From Heliomicrobium gestii (GTDB lineage Bacteria; Bacillota; Desulfitobacteriia; Heliobacteriales; Heliobacteriaceae): a stretch of DNA of 64,000 nucleotides. The position numbers were made by a program, and so were the translations under genes. Of this stretch, positions 33,171-43,552 are shown one piece after another. Below the pieces are notes generated by a model. The model was not told the DNA's origin. It saw nothing but the letters and a program-made list of their open reading frames with translations, and ran no database searches. The stretch is taken from NCBI RefSeq assembly GCF_009877435.1, contig NZ_WXEX01000015.1:47401-111400 (forward strand), written 5' to 3'. The first letter of the stretch is position 1; each line of letters opens with the position of its first letter.

Positions 33171-33941
33171 ATGAGTTTCTTCAAAAAGGCGCTGGCCAGC
33201 ATCGGGATCGGCAGCGCCAAGGTCGATGCTGTGTTTCATACCTTAGAGGCGACGGCAGGTTCCGAGGTGAGCGGCGTCATCCAGATCAGGGGCGGCAGTG
33301 TGGCCCAACATATTGACAAAATCAGCCTGATGGTGATGACGGAATACGAAAAGGAATTGGAGGACCGCAAGGTAACGGAATACGCCCAGGTGCAAAAAGA
33401 GCAGATCCGCCTTTCTCTGGATCTGCAGCCCGGCGAGGAACGGGAGATCCCTTTTTCTTTCTGCCTCTCCCCCTACACCCCTGTCTCGATCGGTCAAACC
33501 CCGGTCTGGGTTCAGACCGAGTTGGAAGTGGACATGGCGATCGATCCCTCTGACAGGGATCACCTGCAGGTGCGTCCCCACCTGAACATGGCCGCCGTCA
33601 TGGATGCCGTCGAACAGTTGGGTTTCCGTATGTACAAGGTCAAAAACGAAGCATCCTATGCGGGGCCCGGCATCCCCTTCATTCAGAACTTTGAGTACAA
33701 GCCGACAAGCCATTTCCAGCGCCGCCTCGACGAACTGGAGGTGGCCTATCTCCCTCATCCGGGCGGAATCGACTTGCTGCTGGAAATCGACCGCAAAGCC
33801 AGAACCTTTGCGGGGTACTTAGAAGAAGCGGCAGATATGGATGAAAGCCGGGTGCGCCTGTCCTTGAGCCAGCAGGAGATCGATCAGGGCACTCGCTATA
33901 TTGCCGAACGGCTGAAGGAAGTCATCGACGATTTTTCGTAA
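33171..33941 (+). CDS. spo0M: Sporulation-control protein Spo0M
   Basis: 256 residues with an arrestin-like beta-sandwich. The family N-terminus MSFFKKALASIGIGSAKVD and the internal REIPFSFCLSPYTPVSIGQ are characteristic. ATG at 33171 follows GGAGG by 7 bases. In Bacillus the protein affects entry into sporulation and cell division; the mechanism is not settled. Single-gene plus-strand unit. Confidence 0.92.
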   Translation: MSFFKKALASIGIGSAKVDAVFHTLEATAGSEVSGVIQIRGGSVAQHIDKISLMVMTEYEKELEDRKVTEYAQVQKEQIRLSLDLQPGEEREIPFSFCLSPYTPVSIGQTPVWVQTELEVDMAIDPSDRDHLQVRPHLNMAAVMDAVEQLGFRMYKVKNEASYAGPGIPFIQNFEYKPTSHFQRRLDELEVAYLPHPGGIDLLLEIDRKARTFAGYLEEAADMDESRVRLSLSQQEIDQGTRYIAERLKEVIDDFS

Positions 33942-33946
33942 ATAAA

Positions 33947-33987
33947 AGAGCCCCTGTTGCCTCGCTTGTGCAGGCACGGGGGCTCTG
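33947..33987 (-). terminator. Bidirectional terminator between spo0M and the GGDEF/EAL gene
   Basis: AGAGCCCC / GGGGCTCT outer stem (33947-33954 and 33979-33986) with an inner GCCT/AGGC pair. The T-rich tail TTTTATTT is on the minus side, so it best fits the minus-strand gene, but it also lies right after spo0M. Confidence 0.7.
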
Positions 33988-34013
33988 TATTATTGACGAC
34001 AACGATATCATCA

Positions 34014-36497
34014 TCAAGGACTGTCGACAGCATTTCCAGAAAAGCTTACGCCCTGTAGCTTTTCGATCTCCTCCGCGCCTAGGGGTTCGCTGAAGTAGTG
34101 TCCCTGCAACTCATCGCAACCGGCCGCCCGCAGATAGTCGTATTGTTCTTGCGTCCCGACGCCGTCGACGGCGACGCGCAAGGACAGGCTGTGGGCGAGG
34201 GCGATCATGGCTTTGACGCTTGCACGGGCATCGTGACTGACAGCCAAATCGACGATCAGGGGCGCGGCGATCTTGACCGTGTCAACGGGCAGCTTTTGCA
34301 GGAGGGTGATGCGGCTGTTGTGCTTTCCGAACTGATCCATCGTCAAAGCCACACCGAGCGCTTTCAGTTTGCCAAGCACCAGGGGAGCCACATCGGCAAA
34401 ATGAAGGATATTTTCTTCGCTGATCTCCAATTCCAACCAATCCGGTGAGAGCCCGCTCGCCTGCAAGGCCCTTTTCACCGTCGGAATCAGGTTGGGGTGT
34501 TGCAACTGGCGGGCTGACAGGTTGACGGCCACCTTCACCGGCGGCAATCCAGCATCCTGCCAAGCCTTGTTCCGGCTGCAGGCCTCTTCCAGGGACCAGA
34601 GGCCGATGGGCACGATCAACCCCGTATCCTCGGCGAGCCGCAAGAACTCCATCGGCGAGACGAGACCCAAATCGGGGTGCTGCCAGCGGATCAGCGCTTC
34701 CAGGGCGCATCGTTTCCTTGTCGCCGCTTCCACCTTCGGTTGGTAGTACAATAAAAACTCGCGATTCTCCAAAGCTCGGCGCAGGCGGGTCTCCATGGCG
34801 AGCCGCTCGAAGGCCCAGGCGTTCAATTCCGGCGTGTAGAGTTGATAGTGGTTGCGCCCCTGTTCCTTGGCCCGGTACATGGCCGCGTCGGCGTTGTGCA
34901 TCAGTGTCTCCGCCTCTTCCCCATCGGAGGGGTAGACGGCGATGCCGATGCTGGTGGTCGTGCAGAAGGGCGGTATGCCTTCGAACGTCCAGGGATGGCG
35001 GAAGGAACAGAGGATCTTCTGGGCCACCTTGGCGGCGTCTTCCACCGTGCTGATCTGCGGGAGCAAGATGGTGAACTCATCGCCGCCGAGGCGCGCCACC
35101 GTATCGCTGTCACGGACGGCGCTCCGCAAACGTCCCGCCACACCCTGCAGCAACAGGTCGCCCAAGGCGTGGCCGTAGGTGTCGTTGATCTGTTTAAACC
35201 GGTCCAGATCAAGAAAGAGGACGGCCAGCATGTGATGGTTCCGGTTTGCCTGGGCCAGCGCCTGGGACAGGCGATCGATAAAGAGCAGCCGGTTGGGCAG
35301 ATCGGTCAAGGCGTCATGGTATGCCTGGTGCTTGATCCGTTCCTGGTTGCGCCGGTCTTCTGTCATGTCGCTGAAGACAGCGGCATACTGGGTGGTCCGG
35401 CCGTGGCTGTCTTTGATGGCGCTGACGGTCAACCAGGCGGCGTAGAGTTCACCGCTCTTGCGCCGGTTCCAGATCTCCCCCTGCCACTGGCCGCTTTCCT
35501 GCATCGAACACCACATCTTCCGATAAAACTGCCCGTCATGGCGGCCTGATTTCAAAAGGCGCGGGTTATTGCCGATGCTCTCTGATTCGGTATATCCTGT
35601 CGAACGGCAGAAGGCCGGGTTTACCGACTGGATGATCCCCTTGGCGTCAGTGATCATGATGCCTTCTGTCGTATTCTCAATCACCTTGGCGGCCAGGAGC
35701 AGCTTTTCCTCCACTTCTTTTCGCTCGCTGATGTCACGGAAGGCGGCCACAGCGCCGATGATCCGATCATTGACGCGCAGCGGCGTCGACACAAGTGAAA
35801 CGGGAAAGAGGGCGCCGTCTTTGCGGGTAAAGTATTCTTCATCGCTGCGGTACGTTTTACCGTCGTCGATCGTTTTTAATACGGGGCAATCGGATTCGGG
35901 GAGGAGTGCGCCCTCATAACGGCGGTTGTGGATGATGGGGTGGACGTTCCTGCCGAGCAATTCCGCCATAGACCAGCCAAGGAGTCGCTCCGCTTCGGGA
36001 TTTATAAGGGTCAATCGTCCCTCAGCGTCGAGGACGATCAGCCCTTCTCCGAGGGCGGAAGCGACGGCGCTGAGTTGGGTTTCCCGCGCCGACAGGTTCT
36101 TCTCGGTCTGGCGGGCCAGCAAGAGGCGGCGCACCCGTTGCCGGAGCACGGCCCAATGGAGCGGCTTGGTGATATAGTCGGTTGCGCCTGACGCAAAGGC
36201 CTTTTCCACCGACGCGTCGTCCTCCAGGCCGGTGATCATCAGCACGGGAACGCGCCGGTTCCGGGGGAGCTTTTGCAAGGCGGCGCAAACGGCAAACCCA
36301 TCCATCCCCGGCATGAGGACATCCATCAATACAATATCCGGTTCCGCTTTTTCGTACGTTTCCAGGGCCGCCGCGCCATCCTCGGCTTCGATAACGGCGT
36401 AGCCGTCTTTTTCCAAGGCGCGCCGCACCAAGAGTCGCATGGCGCGATCATCATCGGCGACCAGGATGAGGGGTTTTTTCAAAGCCAACTCTTTCAT
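34014..36497 (-). CDS. Response regulator with PAS-PAS-GGDEF-EAL domains (c-di-GMP signalling)
   Basis: 827 residues. The receiver domain is at 8-125 (phosphorylation Asp in DIVLMDVLMPG, Lys in YITKPLHW). Two PAS domains follow at about 150-385. The GGDEF domain is near 395-560 with an intact GGDEF active site (ARLGGDEFTILLP). The EAL domain, about 570-815, starts with an intact EAL (ALEALIRWQHP). Several catalytic residues of EAL are changed: the DDFG motif reads MDQFG, the KID motif reads KIA, and the AEGVE motif reads VDGVG. I therefore predict a diguanylate cyclase whose EAL part is inactive or a sensor. A partner kinase is not in the neighbourhood. Confidence 0.9.
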   Translation of the reverse strand: MKELALKKPLILVADDDRAMRLLVRRALEKDGYAVIEAEDGAAALETYEKAEPDIVLMDVLMPGMDGFAVCAALQKLPRNRRVPVLMITGLEDDASVEKAFASGATDYITKPLHWAVLRQRVRRLLLARQTEKNLSARETQLSAVASALGEGLIVLDAEGRLTLINPEAERLLGWSMAELLGRNVHPIIHNRRYEGALLPESDCPVLKTIDDGKTYRSDEEYFTRKDGALFPVSLVSTPLRVNDRIIGAVAAFRDISERKEVEEKLLLAAKVIENTTEGIMITDAKGIIQSVNPAFCRSTGYTESESIGNNPRLLKSGRHDGQFYRKMWCSMQESGQWQGEIWNRRKSGELYAAWLTVSAIKDSHGRTTQYAAVFSDMTEDRRNQERIKHQAYHDALTDLPNRLLFIDRLSQALAQANRNHHMLAVLFLDLDRFKQINDTYGHALGDLLLQGVAGRLRSAVRDSDTVARLGGDEFTILLPQISTVEDAAKVAQKILCSFRHPWTFEGIPPFCTTTSIGIAVYPSDGEEAETLMHNADAAMYRAKEQGRNHYQLYTPELNAWAFERLAMETRLRRALENREFLLYYQPKVEAATRKRCALEALIRWQHPDLGLVSPMEFLRLAEDTGLIVPIGLWSLEEACSRNKAWQDAGLPPVKVAVNLSARQLQHPNLIPTVKRALQASGLSPDWLELEISEENILHFADVAPLVLGKLKALGVALTMDQFGKHNSRITLLQKLPVDTVKIAAPLIVDLAVSHDARASVKAMIALAHSLSLRVAVDGVGTQEQYDYLRAAGCDELQGHYFSEPLGAEEIEKLQGVSFSGNAVDSP

Positions 36498-36550
36498 CCT
36501 GTGTTCCTTTCCGTCACATCCGTCAGGACATTTGCGCCCTCATTATTCAT

Positions 36551-36579
36551 ATTATCGAGCCCTGCGCAACCAGTGTCAA
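36551..36579 (-). promoter_or_regulatory. Promoter of the GGDEF/EAL response regulator
   Basis: TTGACA (36574-36579), 17-base spacer, GATAAT (36551-36556) on the minus strand, about 50 bases before the start codon. Confidence 0.7.
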
Positions 36580-36616
36580 GCCGGTGAGGAAGCTCTGAAA
36601 AGGACGGATGGCATCA

Positions 36617-36649
36617 CAAAAAGCAAAAGCCGGGAATCCTCTTCCCGGC
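36617..36649 (-). terminator. Terminator after trxA
   Basis: Stem GCCGGGAA / TTCCCGGC (36629-36636 and 36642-36649) followed by TTTTGCTTTTT on the minus strand. Confidence 0.85.
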
Positions 36650-36743
36650 GTACATCTCTGTGAATTGCTTTTTCTTGTCATTTATGGCGACACTTCGGTT
36701 GTCGCGATTGCGTCGCTGGTATTACATCACTGGTATTGCTTCA

Positions 36744-37073
36744 TTAGATGTGCTTGTTCAGCAACTTGACCAGTTCATCCTTTGACTTGAAGCCGATGGC
36801 CTTGTCAACGACCTGACCGCCTTTGAAGACCAGCAGCGTCGGAATCGACATGATCCCGTATTCGGCGGCGATAGCGCGGTTTTCATCGACGTTCACCTTG
36901 CCGACGACGGCCTGACCGGCGACGGTGTCAGCGACTTCATCGATGATGGGGGCGATCATCTTGCAGGGTCCGCACCAGGCAGCCCAAAAGTCGACAAGAA
37001 CCGGTTTTTCGGCCTTCAAGACCTCAGTGGGGAAATTGCCGTCCGTCAGGGCGACCACGTTTGCGCTAGCCAT
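36744..37073 (-). CDS. trxA: Thioredoxin
   Basis: 109 residues with the classical active site WCGPCKM and the cis-proline MSIPTLLVFKGG. It reduces disulfides in the cytoplasm. It starts 31 bases after the CsoR-type repressor gene and shares its strong promoter, which suggests joint control by metal or sulfur stress. Confidence 0.94.
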   Translation of the reverse strand: MASANVVALTDGNFPTEVLKAEKPVLVDFWAAWCGPCKMIAPIIDEVADTVAGQAVVGKVNVDENRAIAAEYGIMSIPTLLVFKGGQVVDKAIGFKSKDELVKLLNKHI

Positions 37074-37104
37074 GGGTCTACCATCTCCTTCAGACTATTT
37101 TCAC

Positions 37105-37383
37105 TTACTTGGTGAATTTGGTCAGGACGTCGACGAGTTCCTCCAACGCTTTTTCCTGTTCTCCCGTGAGCGGCACGTTGGAAAGGCACCGGCGGGTGTG
37201 ATTCATGATGATCAGTGTGCCAACCCGGTTGATAGCCGCCCGGGCGGCTGCGACTTGGACCAATAGGTCGAGGCAGGCTTTATCGTCGGCGATCATTTTT
37301 TGAATGCCCTTGACCTGGCCTTCAATTTTTTTCAACCGCCGGATGAGCGCCTCTTTCGATTGAGCGCATTCCAGAACCGCCAC
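37105..37383 (-). CDS. csoR: CsoR/FrmR-family metal-sensing repressor
   Basis: All-helical repressor of the DUF156 family. Conserved are RRLKKIEGQVKGIQKMI and the ligand set Cys (DKACLD), His and Cys (NHTRRC), the Cu(I)-type CsoR pattern. The frame can be read from ATG at 37419 (104 residues), but that ATG overlaps the -10 box of a strong promoter and lies before the predicted transcription start. I therefore place the start at GTG 37383 (92 residues), the normal family length; TTG 37389 is also possible. The ribosome site is weak. Probably represses itself and trxA. Confidence 0.82.
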   Translation of the reverse strand: MAVLECAQSKEALIRRLKKIEGQVKGIQKMIADDKACLDLLVQVAAARAAINRVGTLIIMNHTRRCLSNVPLTGEQEKALEELVDVLTKFTK

Positions 37384-37390
37384 CCCCAAT

Positions 37391-37411
37391 GGATACCCAT
37401 ACCCCGTATCC
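37391..37411 (-). promoter_or_regulatory. Candidate CsoR operator
   Basis: Inverted repeat GGATAC-N9-GTATCC with internal C4 and C3 tracts, exactly at the predicted transcription start of csoR. Known CsoR operators are G/C-tract palindromes of similar size. Confidence 0.6.
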
Positions 37412-37417
37412 ACTTTC

Positions 37418-37446
37418 ATTATAAGAGGTTATTCGGCCGGTGTCAA
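37418..37446 (-). promoter_or_regulatory. Consensus sigma-A promoter of csoR-trxA
   Basis: TTGACA (37441-37446), 17-base spacer, TATAAT (37418-37423): a perfect match to consensus at both hexamers. The -35 box overlaps the last codons of tcdA. Confidence 0.88.
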
Positions 37447-38214
37447 CAACCCCGCCGTGTCCAGCAGATCGCGAACGACAACGGAAGCCAAGATCAGACC
37501 GGATACAGAAGGCACAAAAGAGATGCTGCCGGGGATCTGGCGCTTCTGCTTACATGATGCGCCATAGGGTCCCTCCGGATGCGGGCAGATGCAGTTTTCG
37601 GCGCATCCGGCCTCGCCCTTGAGTGGACGAGGCGGTTCCGTGGAGTAGACCACCTTCAGGCCATCGATGCCCCGTTTGCGCAGTTCTTTGCGCATCACCT
37701 TGGCCAGGGGATCGATCGATGTCTCGTAGATGTCAGCCACTTGGAAGCGAGTCGGATCGAGCTTGTTGCCGGCGCCGAGGGCGCTGATCACAGGCACGCC
37801 GGCCGCTTTCGCCTTTTCGATGATCGTCAGTTTTCCCTTAACCGTGTCGATGGCGTCTACGACATAGTCGAGATCGGCGGTGATGATCTCCTCCCCCGCC
37901 TCGACGCCGTAAAAACGCCGGTGACAGGTCACTTTCGCCCGGGGATTGATGTCCCTGACCCGTTCGGCCATGACCTCCACCTTGGGCCGGCCGACAGTGG
38001 AGTGGAGGGCGTGCAGTTGCCGGTTCACGTTGGTCAGGCAGATCTCATCATGATCCACCAGCACCAGGTGGCCGACGCCGCTGCGCGCCAGCGCCTCGAC
38101 AGTGAAGGAACCGACGCCGCCGACGCCGAAGACGGCCACGGCGGCGCCGGCAAGGTGTTCGATCCCCATGTCGCCGATGATCAGTTCTGTTCGGGCAAAG
38201 GCGTGTTGTTTCAC
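37429..38214 (-). CDS. tcdA: tRNA threonylcarbamoyladenosine dehydratase TcdA (ThiF/MoeB superfamily)
   Basis: 261 residues. ATP-dependent cyclisation of t6A37 in tRNA. The nucleotide-binding motif is [19 protein letters not shown], and [13 protein letters not shown] and [10 protein letters not shown] are conserved in the TcdA/CsdL group. The C-terminal insert carries four Cys ([14 protein letters not shown]). It overlaps the aspS stop by 4 bases, so it is the last gene of the rel-aspS operon. Confidence 0.9.
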   Translation of the reverse strand: MKQHAFARTELIIGDMGIEHLAGAAVAVFGVGGVGSFTVEALARSGVGHLVLVDHDEICLTNVNRQLHALHSTVGRPKVEVMAERVRDINPRAKVTCHRRFYGVEAGEEIITADLDYVVDAIDTVKGKLTIIEKAKAAGVPVISALGAGNKLDPTRFQVADIYETSIDPLAKVMRKELRKRGIDGLKVVYSTEPPRPLKGEAGCAENCICPHPEGPYGASCKQKRQIPGSISFVPSVSGLILASVVVRDLLDTAGLLTPAE

Positions 38215-40028
38215 TTCTTGGCCGCCGGCTCCGCTTTCGGCGCTTTGACAGGCAGGTCCAGCTTGATGTGGAGGTCTTTCAACTGCCGGGGGGTGACGAC
38301 GCTGGGGGCGTCGACCATGATGTCAGAGGCGGACTGGGTTTTGGGGAAGGCGATGACGTCGCGGATGGTGTCGCGGCCGGTCATCAGCATGATCATCCGG
38401 TCGAGACCGAAGGCGATGCCGCCATGGGGCGGTGTGCCGTAATCGAAAGCGTCAAGGAGGAAGCCGAACTTCTCATAAGCTTCTTCCGGGGTCATGCCGA
38501 GAGTGGCGAACATCTTTTCCTGGATGTCGCGGCGGTAGATGCGCAGGGAGCCCCCGCCCAGTTCGACGCCGTTGAGGACCATGTCATAGGCCTTGGCCCG
38601 CACCTTGCCGGGGTCTTGGTCGAGCAGGTGCAGGTCTTCGTCTTTCGGCGAGGTGAAGGGGTGGTGAATGGCGTTGTAGCGCTTCTCTTCCGGATCATAT
38701 TCAACGAGAGGGAAATCGACGACCCAGGCGAACTCCAGTTTTTCCGGGTCGATCAGGTTCAAGCGGCGAGCCAGTTCCTGGCGCAGGAAGCCAAGGGCGG
38801 CGGCCACAACAGAAGGCTTGTCGGCCACAAAGAGCAACAGGTCGCCTTTTTCGGCGCCCAGTTCTTCGAGAACGGCCTTGAATTGTTCATCGGTGAAGAA
38901 CTTAGCGATGGGCGATTTGGGGCCTTCCTCGGTCATCTGGATGTAAGCGAGACCTTTGGCGCCGTAGACGGCGACGCCTTTCGTCAGTTCGTCGATCTCT
39001 TTGCGGGAGAAGTGGGCGCAGCCTTTGGCATTGATGGCTTTCACTTCGCCGCCGCCCTTGACGACGCTGGCGAAGACCTTGAACTCCACATCTTTGACCG
39101 TTTCGGTCAAGTCGACCAGTTCGAGGCCGAAGCGCAGGTCCGGCTTGTCCGAACCGTAGCGGCCCATCGCTTCGGCATAGGGGATGCGGCGGAAGGGAAT
39201 GGGGATTTCTTTGCCGAGGGCTTCCTTGAAGATATGGGCCACCATCTCTTCCATCAGAGAAAGCAGGTCATCCATCTGGGTGAAGGACATCTCAATGTCG
39301 AGTTGGGTGAATTCAGGCTGGCGATCGGCCCGCAGGTCCTCGTCGCGGAAACAACGGACGATCTGGAAGTAGCGCTCCATGCCGGCCACCATGAGAATCT
39401 GCTTGTAGAGTTGGGGCGACTGGGGCAGGACAAAGAACTCGCCGGGATGGACGCGGCTCGGCACCATGAACTCGCGAGCGCCTTCCGGCGTCGACTTGGT
39501 CAGCATGGGTGTCTCAATCTCCAAAAAGCCGTTGCGATCGAGGAAGTCGCGCATGGCTTTGGCCGTCTTGTGGCGGATGACCAGGTTGCGCTGCATTTCC
39601 GGGCGGCGCAGGTCCAGGTAACGGTACTTCAGGCGCACCGTCTCATCGACTTCCACATCGTCTTCGATATAAAAGGGCGGCGTCTTGGCGCCGTTTAAGA
39701 CCCACAGTTGGCGGGCGTACACCTCGATCTGGCCGCTCGGGAGGTTGTCGTTGATCGTGCCGTCAGGGCGAGGGCGCACGTCGCCGGTGACGGCGAGGAC
39801 ATACTCGTTGCGAACGCCTTCCGCTTTCTCGAAGGCTTCTTTCCCCACTTCCGGGCTGAAGACGACCTGGACGAGGCCGGAACGGTCCCGCAGGTCCACG
39901 AAGATGAGTCCGCCGTGGTCGCGGCGGCGCTGGACCCAGCCCATGAGGGTCACTGTCTGGCCGGCGTGATCAATGCGCAGTTCTCCGCCGCGGTGAGACC
40001 GTTGTAAGCCCGTAAACATATCGCTCAT
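38211..40028 (-). CDS. aspS: Aspartyl-tRNA synthetase
   Basis: 605 residues, bacterial-type class II enzyme: an N-terminal OB-fold anticodon domain ([20 protein letters not shown]), motif 2 around [18 protein letters not shown], a GAD insertion domain at about 290-420, and motif 3 [15 protein letters not shown]. It follows hisS by 69 bases. Confidence 0.96.
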   Translation of the reverse strand: MSDMFTGLQRSHRGGELRIDHAGQTVTLMGWVQRRRDHGGLIFVDLRDRSGLVQVVFSPEVGKEAFEKAEGVRNEYVLAVTGDVRPRPDGTINDNLPSGQIEVYARQLWVLNGAKTPPFYIEDDVEVDETVRLKYRYLDLRRPEMQRNLVIRHKTAKAMRDFLDRNGFLEIETPMLTKSTPEGAREFMVPSRVHPGEFFVLPQSPQLYKQILMVAGMERYFQIVRCFRDEDLRADRQPEFTQLDIEMSFTQMDDLLSLMEEMVAHIFKEALGKEIPIPFRRIPYAEAMGRYGSDKPDLRFGLELVDLTETVKDVEFKVFASVVKGGGEVKAINAKGCAHFSRKEIDELTKGVAVYGAKGLAYIQMTEEGPKSPIAKFFTDEQFKAVLEELGAEKGDLLLFVADKPSVVAAALGFLRQELARRLNLIDPEKLEFAWVVDFPLVEYDPEEKRYNAIHHPFTSPKDEDLHLLDQDPGKVRAKAYDMVLNGVELGGGSLRIYRRDIQEKMFATLGMTPEEAYEKFGFLLDAFDYGTPPHGGIAFGLDRMIMLMTGRDTIRDVIAFPKTQSASDIMVDAPSVVTPRQLKDLHIKLDLPVKAPKAEPAAKK

Positions 40029-40097
40029 AATCTGGTGAATCGTCCTTTCTTCTATGTAGCGCCAGCAACTCCCTGGCTTAGGCCGAGTGCCGGATCA

Positions 40098-41375
40098 CTA
40101 GTTTTCCCGTTTTGCCATGAGGTTATATAGGAACTCGGTCGCTCCGTCGAGGGGGATCTGCTGCTGCTCCCCTGTCGCCATGGTGCGCAGGGTGATCATT
40201 CCCTCTCTTAATTCCCCTTCGCCGATGATGGCGACATAGGGCGCATGGAAGCGGTCGGCTGTTTTCATCTGGGCTTTCAGGGAACGTTCCAGATAGTCCA
40301 GTTCCACGGCCAGCCCACGCTGCCGCAGCGTCTGAGCGAGGCCGAAGGCGATCGGGGCGGTCCCTTCTCCGGCGAGGGCGATGAAGAGATCCCGTTGCTC
40401 TCCCCCATCGGCGGCGAGGAGCCCCTGGTTTTCCATGGTCAACAGCACCCGCTCCAAACCGAGGCCAAAGCCGATGCCCGGCACGGCCGGTCCGCCCAGT
40501 GCCTCGACAAGGTGGTCGTAGCGGCCGCCGCCGCCGATGGAGGACTGGGCGCCGATGTCGGTGGAGACGATCTCAAAGGCCGTCTTCGTGTAGTAGTCCA
40601 GGCCGCGGACGAGGCGGTCATCCAGGGTGTAGGCCACGCCGGCGGCGTCAAGGAGTTCTTTCACATCGGCGAAGTGGTTGGCACAGTCGTCGCAGAGGTG
40701 TCCCACCGTCGTCGGCGCGCCCTGGGAGAGTTCCTGACAGCGCTCGTTTTTGCAGTCGAGCACCCGCAGGGGGTTGCGGTCGAGCCGCTTTTTGCAGTCC
40801 TCGCAAAGTTCGTCCGCTTTCGGCTGCAAAAACTGGTGCAAGGCCTCCCGGTGAGCGGGACGGCAGGCGGGGCAGCCGATGGAGTTGAGGAGCAGTTCCA
40901 GGTTCTTCAGGCCCAGCCGGTGGTAAAAGTCCATGGCCATGGCGATGACCTCGGCGTCGACACGGGGACCGGCGGCGCCAAAGACCTCGATGCCGAACTG
41001 GTGAAACTGGCGGAGCCGTCCCGCCTGGGGGCGACCGAAGCGAAACATGGGACCGGTATAGTAAACCTTCACCGGCAGCGGGCCGGCGTAGAGCTTATGT
41101 TCGAGCAAAGCGCGGACCGTCGGGGCGGTGCCCTCGGGGCGCAGCGTCAGATCGCGTCCGCCGCGATCCTGAAAATCATAGGTCTCCTTCTGGACGATGT
41201 CGGTCGTCTCGCCCACACCGCGGTGGAAAACTTCGCTGTGTTCAAAGACAGGGGTGCGGATCTCTTCGTAGCCGTATTCGCGGCAGAGGCGCCGGATGGT
41301 GTCCTCCAGGGTCTGCCAGTGCCGAGACTGGGCCGGCAGGATGTCTTTGGTGCCGCGCGGAGCGCCGGTTAGCAT
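40098..41375 (-). CDS. hisS: Histidyl-tRNA synthetase
   Basis: 425 residues. Class II core with PRGTKDILP, motif 2 [16 protein letters not shown], the histidine loops [14 protein letters not shown] and GGGRYDHL, and a C-terminal anticodon-binding domain. An insert holds four Cys pairs (CPACR, CEDCK, CKNERC, CDDC), which suggests a zinc knuckle. It overlaps hemZ by 7 bases. Confidence 0.96.
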   Translation of the reverse strand: MLTGAPRGTKDILPAQSRHWQTLEDTIRRLCREYGYEEIRTPVFEHSEVFHRGVGETTDIVQKETYDFQDRGGRDLTLRPEGTAPTVRALLEHKLYAGPLPVKVYYTGPMFRFGRPQAGRLRQFHQFGIEVFGAAGPRVDAEVIAMAMDFYHRLGLKNLELLLNSIGCPACRPAHREALHQFLQPKADELCEDCKKRLDRNPLRVLDCKNERCQELSQGAPTTVGHLCDDCANHFADVKELLDAAGVAYTLDDRLVRGLDYYTKTAFEIVSTDIGAQSSIGGGGRYDHLVEALGGPAVPGIGFGLGLERVLLTMENQGLLAADGGEQRDLFIALAGEGTAPIAFGLAQTLRQRGLAVELDYLERSLKAQMKTADRFHAPYVAIIGEGELREGMITLRTMATGEQQQIPLDGATEFLYNLMAKREN

Positions 41376-42880
41376 GGGATTCCCTCCAGTTTTTTCAGTT
41401 TGCGCCCGATGATGGTCTCCAGGCGCTCCACGTAGTTCATGGGGTCTTTCGGATTATGCCAGCTATCGAGAATCTCGCCGTCTTCGGGGCGGACGATCTT
41501 TGTCGCCGCGCCGGCGCCGAGCCCCCAGATGGTCTGGCGTTCCTCCATGACATGGATGTTGTAGATGCACTCCCGGCCGGGCAATGTGTAGCCCACATTC
41601 TCCTGGTTGGCCAGGATGCGCTTCTGCCGGTAGAGGTAATAGGGGACCAGCCCCAAGGTGCGAGCGCCGGCGCGGGTGACGGCCAGCATGGCCTCCACCT
41701 CGTCCTCCGGCGGCAGTGTCCAGCGCTCCCTCTCGGCGGTCAGCCGGGAGGCGCGCTTGATGGCCATCGTGTGGACCGTCAGGTTCTCGGGCCGCAGCTT
41801 CGCCAGTTGATCAAGGGTGGAGCGGACCGACTGGGCGGTCTCGCCGGGCAGCCCGACGATCAGGTCCATGTTGATGATGGGAAAGCCGATGGTCCGGGCC
41901 AGTTCGACGGCCTCCACCACCTGTCCGGGCCGGTGGCAGCGGCCGATCCGGTCCAACGTGTCGGCGTTCATCGACTGGGGGTTGATGCTCAGCCGGTTGA
42001 CGCCGCCGGCATAGGCCTGTTCCAGCTTTCGCCGGTCCAGTGTATCGGGCCGGCCTGCTTCCAGGGTGAACTCCACCGTCTCCGGCCCGCGCAGGTGCCG
42101 GTTGATCCAGCCGAGCAGGTCCCCCAGTTGTTCCGCCGTCAACACCGTAGGCGTGCCGCCGCCAATATAGATATGCTGCACCTGTTGTCCGGCCTGACGC
42201 AGCGCCCGCCCAACTGTTTCGATCTCCCCGGCGAGAGCATCGAGAAAGGGCGTGAGCCAGCGCTTGAACTTCTTGACGTCATAGCCGGGAAAAGAGCAGT
42301 AGAGGCAACGGGTGGGGCAAAAAGGAATGCCGATGTAGACGCCGGACTTGCGGCGGTCCTCCGGTCCGGTGTAGAGAAAGGGGCGTTGCCGGAGGGCGAT
42401 CTCCATGAGCAGATCGGCTTTTTCCGGTTGGAGGGCGTAATCATGAAGCAGTTCCGCCCGGATGTCCTCTCCAAGTTTCCCCTGGTCGAGGCGGCGGTGC
42501 ACGATCTTCGCCGGGCGAACGCCCGTCAGGATCCCCCATGTGTTCGGCGGGGCGTCACAGTAGTCCTCCAAGGCCCGCAACAAGGCCAGCTTGGCGGCGC
42601 GACGGCGATCGTTCTCCCCTTGCGGCAAGAGCGGCGCCTGCCCCACCCCTTCCCTGCCGGCATGGCGAAACCGGGCGACGATCCTCCGCTGCCCGTCCGG
42701 TCTTTCCTCACGGAAACCAACCTCCGCTGATTGGTCAACTGTCCGTTCAGCGGCAGCGCCATCCCCTTCCGGCAGAGGGCCTGCTTCTTCAACAAACTGG
42801 GCGTCGGGGAAATAGATCCAGAGGACTTCTTGCAGGGTGACCCCATACCCCGGGGGCAGCCCCCGCAAGCAGACATCCAT
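41369..42880 (-). CDS. hemZ: Oxygen-independent coproporphyrinogen oxidase-like radical SAM protein HemZ
   Basis: 503 residues. The radical-SAM motif [10 protein letters not shown] is near residue 190, preceded by the HemZ-type N-terminal domain ([14 protein letters not shown]) and followed by [13 protein letters not shown] and [10 protein letters not shown] at 42880 has GGAGG. HemZ proteins are thought to act in haem synthesis without oxygen, but close relatives include haem chaperones, so the reaction is not certain. Confidence 0.88.
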   Translation of the reverse strand: MDVCLRGLPPGYGVTLQEVLWIYFPDAQFVEEAGPLPEGDGAAAERTVDQSAEVGFREERPDGQRRIVARFRHAGREGVGQAPLLPQGENDRRRAAKLALLRALEDYCDAPPNTWGILTGVRPAKIVHRRLDQGKLGEDIRAELLHDYALQPEKADLLMEIALRQRPFLYTGPEDRRKSGVYIGIPFCPTRCLYCSFPGYDVKKFKRWLTPFLDALAGEIETVGRALRQAGQQVQHIYIGGGTPTVLTAEQLGDLLGWINRHLRGPETVEFTLEAGRPDTLDRRKLEQAYAGGVNRLSINPQSMNADTLDRIGRCHRPGQVVEAVELARTIGFPIINMDLIVGLPGETAQSVRSTLDQLAKLRPENLTVHTMAIKRASRLTAERERWTLPPEDEVEAMLAVTRAGARTLGLVPYYLYRQKRILANQENVGYTLPGRECIYNIHVMEERQTIWGLGAGAATKIVRPEDGEILDSWHNPKDPMNYVERLETIIGRKLKKLEGIPC

Positions 42881-42925
42881 GGGATAACCTCCAGAAATAG
42901 CAATCGAGAAAACACGGTAGAAAGA

Positions 42926-43552
42926 TCAGTCGGCCAAAAAGGGATTGTTCACCCGCTCATAACCGATGGTGCTCTCAGGCCCGTGACCGGGATAGACGAC
43001 GGTGTCATCGGGCAGGGGAAGCAGCTTTTCCCGGATGGCATGCAGGAGTTGGCTGTAGGATCCGCCCGGGAAGTCGGTGCGTCCGACAGAACCGTAAAAA
43101 AGCGTATCCCCCGTAAAGACAACGCCCTCGCCTTTCAGGCAGATGCCCCCGACCGTATGGCCCGGCGTGTGCAACACTTCCAGGCGGACCTTTTTTCCAA
43201 CGGTGATCACATCGCCGTCTTTGAGCAGTCGATCGGCGGCCGGGCTGGCATAGGGCGCGCCAATGTAAAGGGAGAGGTTTTTGGCCGGCGAGACGATGGT
43301 CGCCGCCTCTGCCTCATGACAGAGCAGGGGGGCCCCGGTGGCTGCTTTGATCTCGCCGTTGGCCTCAATATGATCGCCATGACCATGGGTGTTGATGATG
43401 GCGACGATCTTCGCTTGGGCTTCCTCAGCCCGGCGCAGGAGCATTTCTCCGTCGCCGCCCGGATCGATCAGGGCCGCTTCACCCGTTTCAGGGCATTGGA
43501 CCAGATAGCAGTTGGCGCCGAGCCTGCCTGCTTCCCACCGGCGGATGTTCAT
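42926..43552 (-). CDS. MBL-fold metallo-hydrolase, glyoxalase II-like
   Basis: 208 residues. The metal-binding motif [11 protein letters not shown], with [19 protein letters not shown] and a final YPGHGPEST, gives a complete di-metal site. Start ATG overlaps the dtd stop (ATGA). In firmicutes a protein like this regularly lies between dtd and hemZ; the substrate is unknown. Confidence 0.88.
   Translation of the reverse strand: MNIRRWEAGRLGANCYLVQCPETGEAALIDPGGDGEMLLRRAEEAQAKIVAIINTHGHGDHIEANGEIKAATGAPLLCHEAEAATIVSPAKNLSLYIGAPYASPAADRLLKDGDVITVGKKVRLEVLHTPGHTVGGICLKGEGVVFTGDTLFYGSVGRTDFPGGSYSQLLHAIREKLLPLPDDTVVYPGHGPESTIGYERVNNPFLAD

Noticed and set aside
37384..37419. N-terminal 12 codons of the longest csoR frame
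   Set aside because: They overlap the -10 box and the start-site palindrome; the mRNA should begin inside this stretch.
38268..39698. 476-codon plus-strand frame opposite aspS
   Set aside because: Shadow of aspartyl-tRNA synthetase; no start signal or recognisable domain.
40029..40097. Possible T-box leader upstream of aspS
   Set aside because: The 69-base gap is too short, and I see no T-box sequence or specifier hairpin; aspS appears to be read from the rel-hisS operon.
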